DNA of 64,000 bases, from assembly GCF_003054555.1 (NCBI RefSeq), contig NZ_CP026304.1, positions 6,510,001 through 6,574,000 of the forward strand. The letters are read 5' to 3'. Positions 16,829 to 25,951 of this stretch are shown one piece after another. Within the stretch, counting starts at the first letter, position 1; every line of letters starts with the position of its first letter. The DNA comes from Streptomyces lunaelactis. Its GTDB lineage: Bacteria; Actinomycetota; Actinomycetes; Streptomycetales; Streptomycetaceae. Below the pieces are notes generated by a model that was given only the letters and a program-made list of their open reading frames with translations, had not been told where the DNA came from and ran no database searches. The translations under genes were made by a program, and so were the position numbers.

Positions 16829-18222
16829 TCAGGAGCCTTGCCTTCGGCTGATCTCGGCTGCGTAGGCGCCCCAGTCTCCGGCGGAGGCTCGCTGCCACTT
16901 GACGGCGACGGTGATGTCGATGCCGAGGGTGCGGGCGAGGACCGCAGCGGGCAGCTCGGTGGCGAGCTGGAACAGCGCGGTCGAGCGGGCCTCGGCGAGC
17001 CGGATGCCGAGTTTGCGGAGCCGTTCGCCCATCGCCCAGGCACTGATCGGGCGGCCGGGCTGGCCGCCGGGGAAGAGCCAGGGCGAGTCTGTCCGGCCGA
17101 GGACGGCATGGCTGCGGCGAATATCGACCTGTTGGAGGGCCAGTTCAGCGACGGGTGCGGGAAGTTCGACCGGGACGGCGCCGAGGCGGATGCGGACCGC
17201 TCCGTCCGTCTCCTGGATGTGGTCGACGGTGAGCCGAGATCGCCGCGGGCCACTGGGCATAGAGGAGCAACAGCAGGCCGGCGAGGCGGTCTTCGGGCTT
17301 GAGGGTGTCGTCGTGCAGCAGGCGTCGGGCGGTGGCCCAGCGGGCTTCGTCGTCCATCGGCTGTGAGGGGCCGGTCCATCGCTCGGCCGGGAAGCTGAGA
17401 TCGCGGGTGATCTTCTGGGAGAGGGCCCAGCGCACGAAGTGGCCTGCCTCCTGGCGAAGGCGGACGTCGTCGCTGGTCATCCAGCGTTCAAGGTCGGCCT
17501 GTCGACAGGTGGCAAGGGTCAGGTTTTGGCTCTCGAGCCAGTTCAGGAGGTAGACGGCCGCCCGCAGATGTTGCCGGGCGACCTGGAGTTGGTAGTGCGT
17601 GATCTCCTTGCCGCGGCTGCGACGGCGAAGCCGGCGTAGGAGGTGCCAAGTCGCGTACCGGTGCAGGATTTTCCGTCCCTCGGCCGTCGCATGGGAGGTG
17701 ACGAGGTCCTTCACGTGCCGTTCGAGGCGGATCATCTGCTCGTCCCGCTTGGGCAGGGCTCCGGTGGCGACGAGGACGCTGCGGATGTGCTCGACGACCT
17801 TGCCTTCGGGGAGTTCGTCCAGGGCCTCGTGGGTGAGGGGGCGGCGGCCGGAGCCGAGATCGGACAGGACGGTGGAGACGATTCCCTTGGAGAGCCAACG
17901 CATCGCGGTGCTGGCCCGTTCGGTGCCGGCCAGGGCGTCATGGAGGGGCTGCAGCTTCGGGAGTATGGCGCCGGTGTCATCGGCGAGGATCTCGCGGAGC
18001 CGCTGCTTGAGGGTGCAGCGCGGGTACGGTCCTGGTGCGTGCAGCCGCTCGGCTTGTCCGCAGGTCGGACACGGACGCCAGAGCTCAGCGTCCGGCGTGG
18101 TGCAGGGACCGCAGACGGGGGCGTCGGCGGTGCCGGAGTGAATGCCACGCATTCGTCCGCAGACGGTGCAGTGAGCTTGGCGCCTGTCACAGCCGCCGCA
18201 GCGGGGCAGGCCGGTGAGCCGG
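16829..18222 (-). pseudogene. Second (zinc-finger) tyrosine recombinase, truncated and frameshifted
   Basis: The sequence begins in a zinc-ribbon region (LPRCGGCDRRQAHCTVCGRM, then RPCPTCGQAERLH). It continues through a long helical region (GSGRRPLTHEALDELPEGKV, YATWHLLRRLRRRS, RWALSQKITRDLSFPAERW) to LLLLLYAQWPAAIS. Near 17238 two bases appear to be missing (ATC TCG CGG expected), and the frame changes to SRLTVDHIQE...SPWLFPGGQPGRPISAWAM, ending at 16829. The N-terminal portion is lost at the fusion with the first recombinase. This large protein normally pairs with the recombinase encoded just before it. Confidence 0.7.
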
Positions 18223-18753
18223 GTTGCGGTGGGCGTGAGCCCGCCGGCCGCGACGTGATCGGTCCAGCGGAAATGGGTTGAGGACCGGCCCGCTGCCGAT
18301 GTCGCGGTGGAAGTCGTAGAAACTCCGCAGCACTGTCTCGCTGTGCGCCCGCACCGACGGTGCGTACGGCTTGCCGCCCGCGGCCCACCTGCCCGCCTCG
18401 CCCGGGCGTCGCCAGTGCGGACGCCTCGGCTGTCCGGCGACCTGAAGCCAGCGGGAGAAGTCCCTCGCCTCGATTCGGCTCGCTCGGTCCCACGGCACGT
18501 CGACAGCCCACAGGAAGCGGAACCAGCGCAGCATGTCCATCCCGTAGGAACGGGCTGTAGCCGCCGAACGACCGGCTCCCTGCAGGTCCTGTAGGAAGGC
18601 GCGGGCTCCCTCGACCGCTTCTCTGGCCGGGTCGATGAGCCGGTAGGGCTCCCACGGATCATCCATGGCCACCAGTTCCCCGACCAGGGGGACGGACAGG
18701 GCCGCCAAGTCTCGAGATACCTCCATGGCCGACTCAACGACGTCAAAGGTCAC
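18222..18753 (-). pseudogene. N-terminal half of a tyrosine recombinase at the right end of the element
   Basis: Starts at GTG 18753, only 36 bases inside the right inverted end. The core-binding domain of the integrase group is readable: SYGMDMLRWFRFLWAVDVPW, EARDFSRWLQ, SETVLRSFYDFHRDIGSGPV and LNPFPLDRSRRGRRAHAHRN. After about 177 residues it runs directly into the zinc-finger recombinase in another frame. A deletion has therefore removed the catalytic R-H-R-H-Y part and fused the two genes. Not functional. Confidence 0.72.
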
Positions 18754-18774
18754 TGACCTGCGAAAACTCCGTCA

Positions 18775-18789
18775 GTAGTTCAGTCAACA
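18775..18789 (-). repeat. Right terminal inverted repeat of the 11.8 kb element
   Basis: GTAGTTCAGTCAACA is the inverted partner of 6987-7001 (13 of 15 positions). The base after it begins the resumed nuclease-like coding sequence (GTC ATC AAC CAG). Confidence 0.7.
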
Positions 18790-19063
18790 GGTCATCAACC
18801 AGGGGCCTCCTCTACATGGCCCCGCTCATGACCATAAGGACGCGTTCCGGCGCCTCGTGCGTGACCGGATCGGCGCGGAGGCTGCGGCGGGGGTGCGGTG
18901 GAGTGCGCCGCGGCTGATTTGCGTGACTGGCGACTTCACCCGTTATGACATCCACGCCGTGCGCGAGCACCGGCGGACCATCGACCTGGTCCGCTACCGG
19001 AGCTTCGGCGACGCCGACTTCGGCCTGGAGACGGTCGCGTCCATCGCCGGGGGCACGGCCGTG
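18790..19063 (+). pseudogene. Right part of the split DUF91/DUF5655 nuclease-like gene
   Basis: Resumes the family exactly after the element: VINQG, then after compensating single-base shifts DHKDAFRRLVRDRIGAE, then APRLICVTGDFTRYDIHAV and RTIDLVRYRSFGDADFGL. The last of these is the conserved end of the nuclease-like domain. It lines up with the left part at 6720-6986 with no residues missing or repeated. The usual C-terminal DUF5655 domain does not follow; the sequence passes into a serine-recombinase tail. Confidence 0.75.
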
Positions 19064-19089
19064 CCGCAGGCGGCCCGCCGGCGGGGGAC

Positions 19090-19275
19090 GGCCAGGGCGC
19101 AGCGGGCAGCGTCGCCGGGCGCCACGTCCAGCGGGCCCGCAAGTTGTACGCCGAGACCGCGGACGACGGCCGTCGCCGCTACACCGTGCAGCAGATCGCC
19201 GACGAACTCGGGGTCAGGCGCACCACCGTGTACGGGTAACTGGAGAGACGAGGCGGATCTTCCTCAGTGGTCGAG
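19090..19275 (+). pseudogene. C-terminal tail of a serine recombinase (resolvase/invertase)
   Basis: The frame starting near 19090 gives RHVQRARKLYAETADDGRRR then YTVQQIADELGVRRTTVYG, the helix-turn-helix end of a Hin/resolvase protein. A TAA at 19237 replaces the expected TAC. Reading through it gives LERRGGSS and a natural stop at 19273. The catalytic domain is absent, so this is a relic from another mobile element at the same hot spot. Confidence 0.6.
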
Positions 19276-20298
19276 TAGCCGCCATGCAGTGAGGGCGAGC
19301 CTGGCCCGTATCAGTCCGGTGGGTTCGGTGAGTTCGATGCCCAGGGTCTTCGCGAGCTGTTCGATTCGGCGGGCGACGCTGCTGTGGTGCAGGTGGAGGA
19401 GGTCGGCGGCGCGGCGCAGGGAGCCGGTGGCGCAGTAGGTGTCCAGAGTCTCCATGTCTTCTGGGTTGCCGGCGATTCGGGCGATGGCGGCTACGTCGGT
19501 GTTGTCTCGTGTGGCGTCCTGAGGTATCTCGGCCAGGAGCGCCAGCGCGCCCAGGTCTTCGTAGCGGATGACGGGTTCGCGCGGGCTGGTGAAGCGGAGG
19601 GCGGTGCGGGCTTGCCGCCAGGAGCGGTCGGGGCTGTCGGCGGCGCCGATGCCCGCACGTACGCCCGCTGGAAACCGGGTCGGGTCGATGGTCGTAGTCA
19701 GGATGACGCCCACGTCGGCGAGCGCTGCCGCCTTCACCGGGCCGGCCGGGCAGACCAGGGCGCCGATCTGGTCGAGCGGGAGCTGCGAGCGTACGGCGAC
19801 GACGCGGACGGGCAGGTCGGCGGAGAAACCCAAGAGGCGTAGCGCCCGTGCTCTGGCCGCCTCGTCGCTGTCGGAGCTGATCGCCAGTTCGACGAGGGCG
19901 GGGTCGGCCATGCTGGTGCGGGCCGGGCCGTACCGCTCGACGACCGCCGCGGCGGAGATGGCGAGCCGGTCAAGGAGCACTTCGTCGAGCGGATTCGGCG
20001 GGCCGGGACGTTCCAGCCACACCGTGCCGACCTCCTCCTCGTCGAGCGTGATCGGCGCCGTGGTGGACGCGGTTGCCGGCGGGGAGGACGCTTGCCTGCC
20101 GTCGGGCGCGACGCGGATCACCCGCCCCGTGCTGTGGAGCCGAAACCCGGCCACGCACTCGGCCAGGCCCGCCGAAGCCCGGACGAGCGCCGGGAGATCC
20201 ACCCGTCGGCGCATCAGCGTGTCGTAGAACGCGATGATGCGGATCGCACCGTCGACGTACGGATCCAGTCCCGACAGCCGTATTGCCAGTGCCTCCAT
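19264..20298 (-). CDS. PucR/CdaR-type helix-turn-helix regulator
   Basis: 344-residue regulator. A GAF-like or degenerate sensor region fills the first 230 residues. The C-terminal PucR-type helix-turn-helix reads TYCATGSLRRAADLLHLHHS followed by SVARRIEQLAKTLGIEL. It faces the esterase gene across about 107 bases, so the simplest view is that it regulates that gene and perhaps the serine hydrolase beyond. The inducer is unknown; PucR relatives sense purine or aromatic breakdown products. Confidence 0.85.
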   Translation of the reverse strand: MEALAIRLSGLDPYVDGAIRIIAFYDTLMRRRVDLPALVRASAGLAECVAGFRLHSTGRVIRVAPDGRQASSPPATASTTAPITLDEEEVGTVWLERPGPPNPLDEVLLDRLAISAAAVVERYGPARTSMADPALVELAISSDSDEAARARALRLLGFSADLPVRVVAVRSQLPLDQIGALVCPAGPVKAAALADVGVILTTTIDPTRFPAGVRAGIGAADSPDRSWRQARTALRFTSPREPVIRYEDLGALALLAEIPQDATRDNTDVAAIARIAGNPEDMETLDTYCATGSLRRAADLLHLHHSSVARRIEQLAKTLGIELTEPTGLIRARLALTAWRLLDH

Positions 20299-20405
20299 GG
20301 CAGAAGGATAGAAGGACAGGGGTGCGCCAGTCGGTGCGTGATCGGGGCGGGATGCGCGACGGATGGCGGATGACCCCCTGGGTGACGACCGTGAGGATGG
20401 TCGTC

Positions 20406-21302
20406 ATGGATCCCGAACTCGAAGCGTTCATCCCGTTCCTCCCGCACATGGACATGAATGACCCGGTCACCTCGCGCAAGGACTTCGCCGAGCGTGCCGC
20501 TGCCGCGCCGGCACCGGACACCTCGAACATGGAGGTCGAGGACCGCACGGTGTCCGCCGATCCGGACGTGGCGGTCCGGGTCTACCGTCCGCACCGGGCA
20601 CGAGGTGCCGTCGTCTGGCTGCACGGCGGCGGCGGAGTCTTCGGTGACCTGGACACCGAACATCCGTGGGCCGCCCGGATCGCGGACCTCTCCGGGGCGG
20701 TGGTGATCTCGGTGGGCTACCGCCTGGCGCCCGAGCACCGGTTCCCGGCCGCCCTGGACGACGCCTACGCCGTACTGACCTGGACGGCCGAGCACGCGGA
20801 CGAACTCGGCACCGACCCGGCGCGGATCGCGGTCGGAGGGCACAGTGCCGGCGCTAACCTCGCGGCCGCGGTGGCGTTGCGGGCCCGCGACCAGCAGGGG
20901 CCGGCGATCCGCTTCCAACTCCTCAACCAGCCCGGACTCGACGACCGGCAGGAGACGTGGTCGGCGCGGAACTTCACCGACACGCCCTGGTTCAATCGCG
21001 ACAAGCTCGCCGCGGCGTGGCGGCACTACCTGGGCTCCCAGCCCGCCACACCGTACGCCACCCCCGCGCGGGCCACCGATCTGTCCGGCCTGCCATCGGC
21101 CTACATCGCCACCGCGGAATTCTGTCCCAACCGCGACGAGGGCATCGCGTACGCACTGGGCCTGATGCAGGCAGGCGTGTCGGTCGAGCTCCACCAGTGG
21201 CCCGGCACCTTCCACGGATCGCAGGCGATCCTGTCCGCCGACGTCTCGCAGCGGCAGAACCTCGAACTCGGCGCCGCCCTGCGCCGCGCCCTGGCCGAGT
21301 GA
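20406..21302 (+). CDS. Alpha/beta hydrolase (acetyl-esterase, HSL family)
   Basis: 298-residue esterase. The start at 20406 is chosen because GAGG lies about 9 bases upstream and the product then opens MDPELEAFIPFLPHMD; the frame is open further upstream but without a better site. The oxyanion-hole motif HGGGG is near residue 74 and the nucleophile elbow GGHSAGAN near 146. Catalytic Asp and His are expected near the C-terminus (the His in GTFHGSQ). Cytoplasmic (no signal). The last 33 codons are repeated in altered form at 22701-22799. Confidence 0.88.
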   Translation: MDPELEAFIPFLPHMDMNDPVTSRKDFAERAAAAPAPDTSNMEVEDRTVSADPDVAVRVYRPHRARGAVVWLHGGGGVFGDLDTEHPWAARIADLSGAVVISVGYRLAPEHRFPAALDDAYAVLTWTAEHADELGTDPARIAVGGHSAGANLAAAVALRARDQQGPAIRFQLLNQPGLDDRQETWSARNFTDTPWFNRDKLAAAWRHYLGSQPATPYATPARATDLSGLPSAYIATAEFCPNRDEGIAYALGLMQAGVSVELHQWPGTFHGSQAILSADVSQRQNLELGAALRRALAE

Positions 21303-21369
21303 CCCGTGGATACCGAAAGGCACGGGGAGAGTCCCCGTCGCACTCATCGATCATGAAAGGACGGATGTC

Positions 21370-22653
21370 TTGAAGTTCCGACTGGTGTTCTGTGCAAGCG
21401 CAGCCGCGCTGAGTGTTTGTGCGGGCACGGTGGCGGCAGCTCCCGCGCCCAACGGGACAAGGGACGTGCCGGCCGGCAGTACGAGCCCGTCGACCGGCTT
21501 CGATCCCGCGGATCTGAAGTCCGCGTTGGACGGTGTCCACCGCGCGGGGATACCGGGGGTGTACGCCGAGGTGCGCGATGCCGGCCGGACATGGCGGGGC
21601 GCTTCCGGGGTCGCCGATGTCACGACCGGCCGCCCCGTCACGCCCGACATGCGGCAGCGCGTCGGCAGCATCACCAAGACCTTCACCGCCGCCGCCGTCA
21701 TGCAGCAGGTCGAGCAGGGCCGGATCCAACTCGATGCGCCGATCGGCGGCTATCTGCCGCAGCTGGTGCCGGGGGAGCGCGGCAGGAAGATCACGGTCCG
21801 GATGCTGCTCAACAACACCAGCGGCATCCCCGATTACATCCCCTATGCATTCCCGTCCCTCCAGGCGTTCCCTTCCCTGCCGGACGTCTCGCCCAAGAGC
21901 CTGGACGACAACCGGTTCAGGCAGTTCCGCCCGGCCGAGCTGATCCAGATGGGGCTCGCGGCACCTCCCGCCAGCGAGCCCGGAGCCCCTACAGGGGTGT
22001 ACTCCAACACCAATTACCTTCTCCTCGGCCAACTCCTGGAGCAGGTGACCGGTACCCCGGCCGAGGAGTACATCACCCGGAACGTCATCGAGCGTGCCCG
22101 GCTCCGGCACACCGAGTTTCCGGCAGGGACTCGTATCAAGGGACCGCACTCGCGGATGTACGAGGCCTTCTACGGCTTGATCGACCCGCCGCGCGACTAC
22201 AGCGTCTACAACATGTCCTGGACGGGGACGGGGGCCGCTCTCGTATCGACCATGGAGGATCTCAACCGTTTCTACGCCAAGCTGCTCGACGGCGAGATCG
22301 TCAACCGGTCGTCGCTGGCGCAGATGCAGCGCACGGTCCCGGTCCGCGCCCTGGACGGAACGATGATCGACTACGGTCTCGGCCTGCACAAGGTCGGCAC
22401 GGGCTGCGGCACGTTCTGGGGCCACGACGGCACGGTCTGGGGGGCCGGGACGATGTCCCTGACCCGGGCCGACGGCAAGCGTCAGATGTCCGTCGCGGTC
22501 AACCTCCAGAGGTGGAACAAGCCGGACTCCTCGGGGAAGCCGCAGCCCCACCCCATCGACTACGCGCTGTCGACGCTGTACCGGCAAGCGATGTGCGGTG
22601 ATGGAAACGCCGAGGCCGAGAATGCCTCGCAGGTCCCGGCGTTCGTCCCGTAG
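21370..22653 (+). CDS. Secreted serine hydrolase (beta-lactamase / D-Ala-D-Ala carboxypeptidase family)
   Basis: 427 residues from a TTG start (GAAAGGACGG upstream; the ATG at 21365 is out of frame). The signal peptide is MKFRLVFCASAAALSVCAG. The class C-like catalytic set is complete: SITK near residue 100 (serine nucleophile and lysine), YSN near 214 and HDG near 355 in place of KTG. These features fit a DD-peptidase or esterase acting in the envelope, such as peptidoglycan trimming. Drug inactivation cannot be excluded but is not indicated. It follows the esterase in the same direction, 67 bases apart. Confidence 0.88.
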   Translation: MKFRLVFCASAAALSVCAGTVAAAPAPNGTRDVPAGSTSPSTGFDPADLKSALDGVHRAGIPGVYAEVRDAGRTWRGASGVADVTTGRPVTPDMRQRVGSITKTFTAAAVMQQVEQGRIQLDAPIGGYLPQLVPGERGRKITVRMLLNNTSGIPDYIPYAFPSLQAFPSLPDVSPKSLDDNRFRQFRPAELIQMGLAAPPASEPGAPTGVYSNTNYLLLGQLLEQVTGTPAEEYITRNVIERARLRHTEFPAGTRIKGPHSRMYEAFYGLIDPPRDYSVYNMSWTGTGAALVSTMEDLNRFYAKLLDGEIVNRSSLAQMQRTVPVRALDGTMIDYGLGLHKVGTGCGTFWGHDGTVWGAGTMSLTRADGKRQMSVAVNLQRWNKPDSSGKPQPHPIDYALSTLYRQAMCGDGNAEAENASQVPAFVP

Positions 22654-23129
22654 CCGCAGTGCCGCACGCTCGCCGACCAAGGTCGCTGGATGAACGGCGG
22701 CCCGGCACCTTCCACGGGTCGCAGGCGATCCTGTCCGCCGAGGTCTCGCAGCGACAGATCGCCGAACTCAGTGCAGCCCGCCGCGTCCTGGCCAAGTGAG
22801 GCCGTCGCGGCCGGCCAGACCGGCCACGACAAGCTCGGCCACGTGCCCGGTCATGACAAGCCACATAACCGCGTCGAAGCGAACGCGATCTTCGGCGAAC
22901 CCAGTGAGGCAGCCGCGACGGCCTCGCTGAACGTCGCCACCGCCCTGTCCATCGCAGCCGAATGGAACGCGTGACTCACCTGCAACTGCTGCGTACTGGA
23001 AGGAACCTGCCGGCAGAAAGGGCAGCGGGGCATTAAACCGGTGTCGGGAGCCCGTCCTGTCTCCCTAGACTCGGCTCGCTCGGTGCGAACGGCATCGCAG
23101 CGCGTTCCTGCCGTCGAGGGGAGTCGACC
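22654..23129. other. Relic-rich intergenic stretch
   Basis: Holds the duplicated esterase tail (22701-22799). After it comes a short frame ending at 22974 with believable sequence (RVEANAIFGEPSEAAATASL, then ATALSIAAEWNA) but no start, from a protein I do not recognise. The last 150 bases look like upstream DNA of the next transcription unit. No complete gene here. Confidence 0.5.
22701..22799 (+). pseudogene. Duplicated C-terminal fragment of the esterase
   Basis: Codons PGTFHGSQAILSAEVSQRQ... to a TGA repeat the end of the esterase gene (21201-21302) with scattered substitutions. It includes the putative catalytic His, but no start or nucleophile. It is the remnant of a former tandem esterase copy whose body was lost, leaving direct repeats on both sides of the serine hydrolase gene. 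Confidence 0.75.
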
Positions 23130-23246
23130 ATGCGTTGCCGCACTGCGCTCGTTCCTCCCCGGTCACGGTACGACGTGATCCTGGTGTCCAGGTCCACCCG
23201 GTGCCGGCTGCGCGGCCGCCACCGGAAGTCCGTGACGAACGCCTGA
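23130..23246 (+). CDS. Possible 38-residue leader peptide upstream of the EF-G-like gene
   Basis: ATG at 23130 has a strong ribosome site (GAGGGGAG 6-13 bases before). The product MRCRTALVPPRSRYDVILVS... is rich in arginine and ends at TGA 23246, 177 bases before the GTP-binding factor gene. Short arginine-rich leaders can sense ribosome stalling. Whether this one is translated, or merely a chance frame, cannot be decided by eye. Confidence 0.35.
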   Translation: MRCRTALVPPRSRYDVILVSRSTRCRLRGRHRKSVTNA

Positions 23247-23423
23247 CCCCTGCCCGCCCTCGGCGACCGCCGAGTCACCCGGCCGGTGCGCCCTGCTGCG
23301 CCCGTGCCGCTTGCGCGCACCGGGCAGGCGCAAGGCCAAGGCCGTGACAGACGCTGTCACCGAGGCCGTTTCGTCCGGGAATTGCGCTGCCCCGCTCCAC
23401 AACACCCTGAAAGGCCCTGGGCC

Positions 23424-25523
23424 GTGCGCACCGACCTGCGACACCGATCCACCAGTCCACTGACCCGCGTCCGGAATCTGGGCATCCTCGCCCACGTCGA
23501 CGCCGGCAAGACCACCGTCACCGAGCGGATCCTGTACCTCACCGGCGCCACCCACAAGCGGGGTGAGGTCCATGACGGCACGACCGTCACCGACTTCGAC
23601 TCGCAGGAGCGGGATCGTGGCATCACCATCTTTGCCGCCGCGGTGAGTTGTGTCTGGGGCGGCCACCGGATCAACGTGATCGACACACCCGGCCACGTCG
23701 ACTTCTCCGACGAGGTGGAACGCTCGCTGCGCGTACTCGACGGTGCGATCGCGGTGTTCGACGCCGTCGCGGGAGTCGAACCGCAGAGCGAGGCCGTGTG
23801 GCGGCAGGCCGACCGACACGCGGTGCCCCGGATCGCGTTCGTCAACAAACTGGACCGGGCCGGAGCGGACCTCGACTCGGCGGTCCGGTCGATCGGCGAA
23901 CGACTTCACACCGTCCCGCTGGTGGTCCAGCTGCCGATCGGGCAGGAGGACGAGTTCACCGGCGTGGTGGATCTGCTGCGCATGCGTTCACTGATCTGGA
24001 CAGCCGGCCGCGACACGTACGAGGAAGGCCCGGTGCCGGTTGCCCTGCGCGAAGAGGCGCTGCGGCGCCGCCGCGTGCTGGAGGAGGCGGTGGCCGAGCT
24101 CCATCCGGCCGCCTTGGAGGAGTTCTGCGAGCGGTCGGCGGTCTCCGAACAGACGCTGGCAGGGGCTCTGCGCGACCTGACCCGCACGGGTGAGGGCGTT
24201 GTGGTGCTGTGCGGATCGGCGTACCGCAACTGTGGGATCGAGCCGCTGCTGGAGGCTGTCGTGGCCTATCTGCCCTCGCCGCTGGACGTGCCGCCGGTAC
24301 GCGGCACCCAGGACGGCGCGGTGCAGGAGCGGGCCGCCGACCCTGCCGCGCCGTTCGCGGGGCTGGTGTTCAAGGTGAACTCGACCGCCACGGGACGGCT
24401 GACGTATCTGCGCGTGTACGCAGGAACGATTCAGAAGGGAGACGCTGTGCTGGATGCGGGCGCTCACCGCTCGGAACGGATCGGCCGGATCCTGCGCGTA
24501 CAGGCCGACCGGCATGCGGAGATGGACCGGGCGGTGGCCGGGGACATCGTCGCCGTGGTCGGGCTGAAGGCAGCCCGCTCCGGGGCGACGCTGTGTGCGC
24601 CGGCCGCGCCGTTGCTCCTCGAACCGCCCACCGCAGCCGCTCCGGTGGTCACTGTGGCGGTCGAGGCACGCAGCCGCCTCGATGCCGATCGGCTGGCGAC
24701 GGCGCTGGCTCGGCTGGTCGAGGAGGACCCGTCCCTCGCGGTCCGGACCGATCCCGAGACCGGCCAGACGGTGCTGTCGGGCATGGGCGAGTTGCACCTT
24801 GAGGTCGCGGTGGAGAAGATCCGTCGTGCCCACGGCCTGGAGGTCGGCGTCGGCCGGCCGCGGGTGGCGTACCGCGAGACTGTTGCCCGCGGCGTGTCGG
24901 GGCTGGCGTACCGGCACGTCAAACAGGACGGCGGTGCAGGGCAGTTCGCGCATGTCGTCCTCGATGTCGAACCGCTGAAGCCTGCCGCAGCCGATGGCAG
25001 CGGCAGCGCCGAGGGCTTCGAGTTCCTGTCGACTGTCACCGGCGGGCGAGTGCCGCAGGAGTACATCCGCGCGGTGGAGGCCGGCTGCCGGGACGCCCTG
25101 GCCGAGGGCCCGCTCGGCGGTCACCCGGTGACCGGGGTGCGGGTGACCCTGACCGACGGAGCCACGCATTCCAAGGACTCGTCGGAGATGGCGTTCAGGA
25201 CAGCCGGCCGGCTGGGGCTGCGTGAGGCACTGCGCGCCGGCGTGATGGCACTGCTGGAACCGGTGGTCGAGGTCACGGTCACCGTGCCCGACGACGCCGT
25301 GGGCGCGGTGCTCGGCGACCTTGCGGCACGGCGCGGCAGGGTCGCCGGCCAGGCCGCGCGGTCCGGCACGGCGGTGATCACCGCGACCGTGCCGCTGGCT
25401 GAGCTGTTCGGCTACGCGTCCCGGCTGCGCAGCCGCACCCAGGGCCGGGGAACGTTCACGACCCGGGCCACCGGGTACGTGCCGGCACCGGCATCGGTGT
25501 CCGGCGGGACGCTGTCGTCGTAG
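23424..25523 (+). CDS. Elongation factor G paralogue (EF-G2-like translational GTPase)
   Basis: 699 residues from GTG at 23424 (GAAAGG about 10 bases upstream). GTPase motifs are complete: G1 AHVDAGKTT at 24-32, RGIT of switch I, G3 DTPGH near 87, and G4 NKLD near 140. Domains II-V follow, with the domain IV region around [20 protein letters not shown]. It is EF-G-like in length and in the [20 protein letters not shown] segment, but divergent; the main fusA is normally beside rpsL/rpsG, so this is a second copy. Such paralogues may work in ribosome recycling, under stress, or in antibiotic tolerance. A tetracycline-protection (OtrA) role is less likely from the sequence. Confidence 0.85.
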   Translation: MRTDLRHRSTSPLTRVRNLGILAHVDAGKTTVTERILYLTGATHKRGEVHDGTTVTDFDSQERDRGITIFAAAVSCVWGGHRINVIDTPGHVDFSDEVERSLRVLDGAIAVFDAVAGVEPQSEAVWRQADRHAVPRIAFVNKLDRAGADLDSAVRSIGERLHTVPLVVQLPIGQEDEFTGVVDLLRMRSLIWTAGRDTYEEGPVPVALREEALRRRRVLEEAVAELHPAALEEFCERSAVSEQTLAGALRDLTRTGEGVVVLCGSAYRNCGIEPLLEAVVAYLPSPLDVPPVRGTQDGAVQERAADPAAPFAGLVFKVNSTATGRLTYLRVYAGTIQKGDAVLDAGAHRSERIGRILRVQADRHAEMDRAVAGDIVAVVGLKAARSGATLCAPAAPLLLEPPTAAAPVVTVAVEARSRLDADRLATALARLVEEDPSLAVRTDPETGQTVLSGMGELHLEVAVEKIRRAHGLEVGVGRPRVAYRETVARGVSGLAYRHVKQDGGAGQFAHVVLDVEPLKPAAADGSGSAEGFEFLSTVTGGRVPQEYIRAVEAGCRDALAEGPLGGHPVTGVRVTLTDGATHSKDSSEMAFRTAGRLGLREALRAGVMALLEPVVEVTVTVPDDAVGAVLGDLAARRGRVAGQAARSGTAVITATVPLAELFGYASRLRSRTQGRGTFTTRATGYVPAPASVSGGTLSS

Positions 25524-25528
25524 CGCCC

Positions 25529-25560
25529 GGGACGGCCCCGCCCACGGGCGGGGCCGTCCC
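25529..25560 (+). terminator. Strong hairpin after the EF-G-like gene
   Basis: GGGACGGCCCCGCCC (25529-25543) pairs perfectly with 25546-25560, only 6 bases past the stop codon. A second, looser copy of the same arms follows at about 25563-25610 (GGGACGGCCCCG and CGGGGCCGTCC). A typical rho-independent Streptomyces terminator without U tract. Confidence 0.8.
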
Positions 25561-25901
25561 GGCCGGGACGGCCCCGCTGCCGGCTTCGCCCGTGGTGGGC
25601 GGGGCCGTCCACCGCTCAGACCCGCGCAGGCGCTCAGCCGCTGCCGAGCACCGTCGCGATCAGCCTTGGCCATGCCGACTCAGCCCCAGGCAACGGTGAA
25701 ACGTCCGTGGTCGAGTGCCGTGCCCACGACGCCGGCGCGGCGGCGGTCATCTCATGCACGGTGACGAGGCCGTGCGGCGCGCTGCACACCCGCCCAGTCG
25801 GCGGCCTCCTGCCGTACGGAGGCGGCGAAGGCGAGGAACTCGCCGCCGTGACGGCCTGGCGGCGTCGTCGCATCACCTGGCGCGCGAGGTTCCCGATGGC
25901 T
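25561..25901. other. Intergenic stretch with no supported gene
   Basis: After the second hairpin, the reverse strand shows broken frames with hints of coding sequence (GLVTVHEMTAAA in one, ALDHGRFTVAWG in another). They suggest a badly decayed small gene, but none is intact or recognisable. Confidence 0.45.
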
Positions 25902-25934
25902 ATTGCTTGAGTTAGTGTCTATAACTCAAGCAAT
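25902..25934 (+). promoter_or_regulatory. Perfect inverted repeat (probable TetR autoregulatory operator)
   Basis: ATTGCTTGAGTTA (25902-25914), a 7-base spacer, then TAACTCAAGCAAT (25922-25934). The centre reads AGTTAGTGTCTATAAC. A near copy occurs in the promoter of the oxidoreductase gene (27959-27974). It ends 17 bases before the TetR start, so binding would block transcription or translation of the repressor gene. Confidence 0.75.
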
Positions 25935-25951
25935 GGGGAGGTTCGAACGGC

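Larger units (their letters stand above)
6987..18789. mobile_element. Decayed integrated element (about 11.8 kb) inside a DUF91/DUF5655 gene
   Basis: The ends are the 15-base inverted repeats at 6987-7001 and 18775-18789. Removing the segment rejoins GCG GCC G and TC ATC AAC CAG into the expected reading frame (AAVINQG) with at most one duplicated base. A tyrosine recombinase gene starts 36 bases inside the right end, as in Tn554-like or multi-recombinase elements, and a second, zinc-finger recombinase follows. Both are broken, so the element is probably immobile. Cargo is mixed: TPR/GNAT pair, beta-gamma-crystallin-like protein, NarL two-component system, DUF6326 protein, IS66 remnant, DUF6236 fragments and a Nudix hydrolase. 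Confidence 0.68.

Noticed and set aside
20992..22680. Reverse-strand frame of 562 codons opposite the esterase and serine hydrolase
   Set aside because: Same shadow effect; the forward genes have complete catalytic motifs.
23424..25523. OtrA/TetM-type tetracycline protection protein
   Set aside because: The GTPase region is closer to EF-G ([11 protein letters not shown] segment, length about 700) than to ribosome protection proteins (about 640-660).
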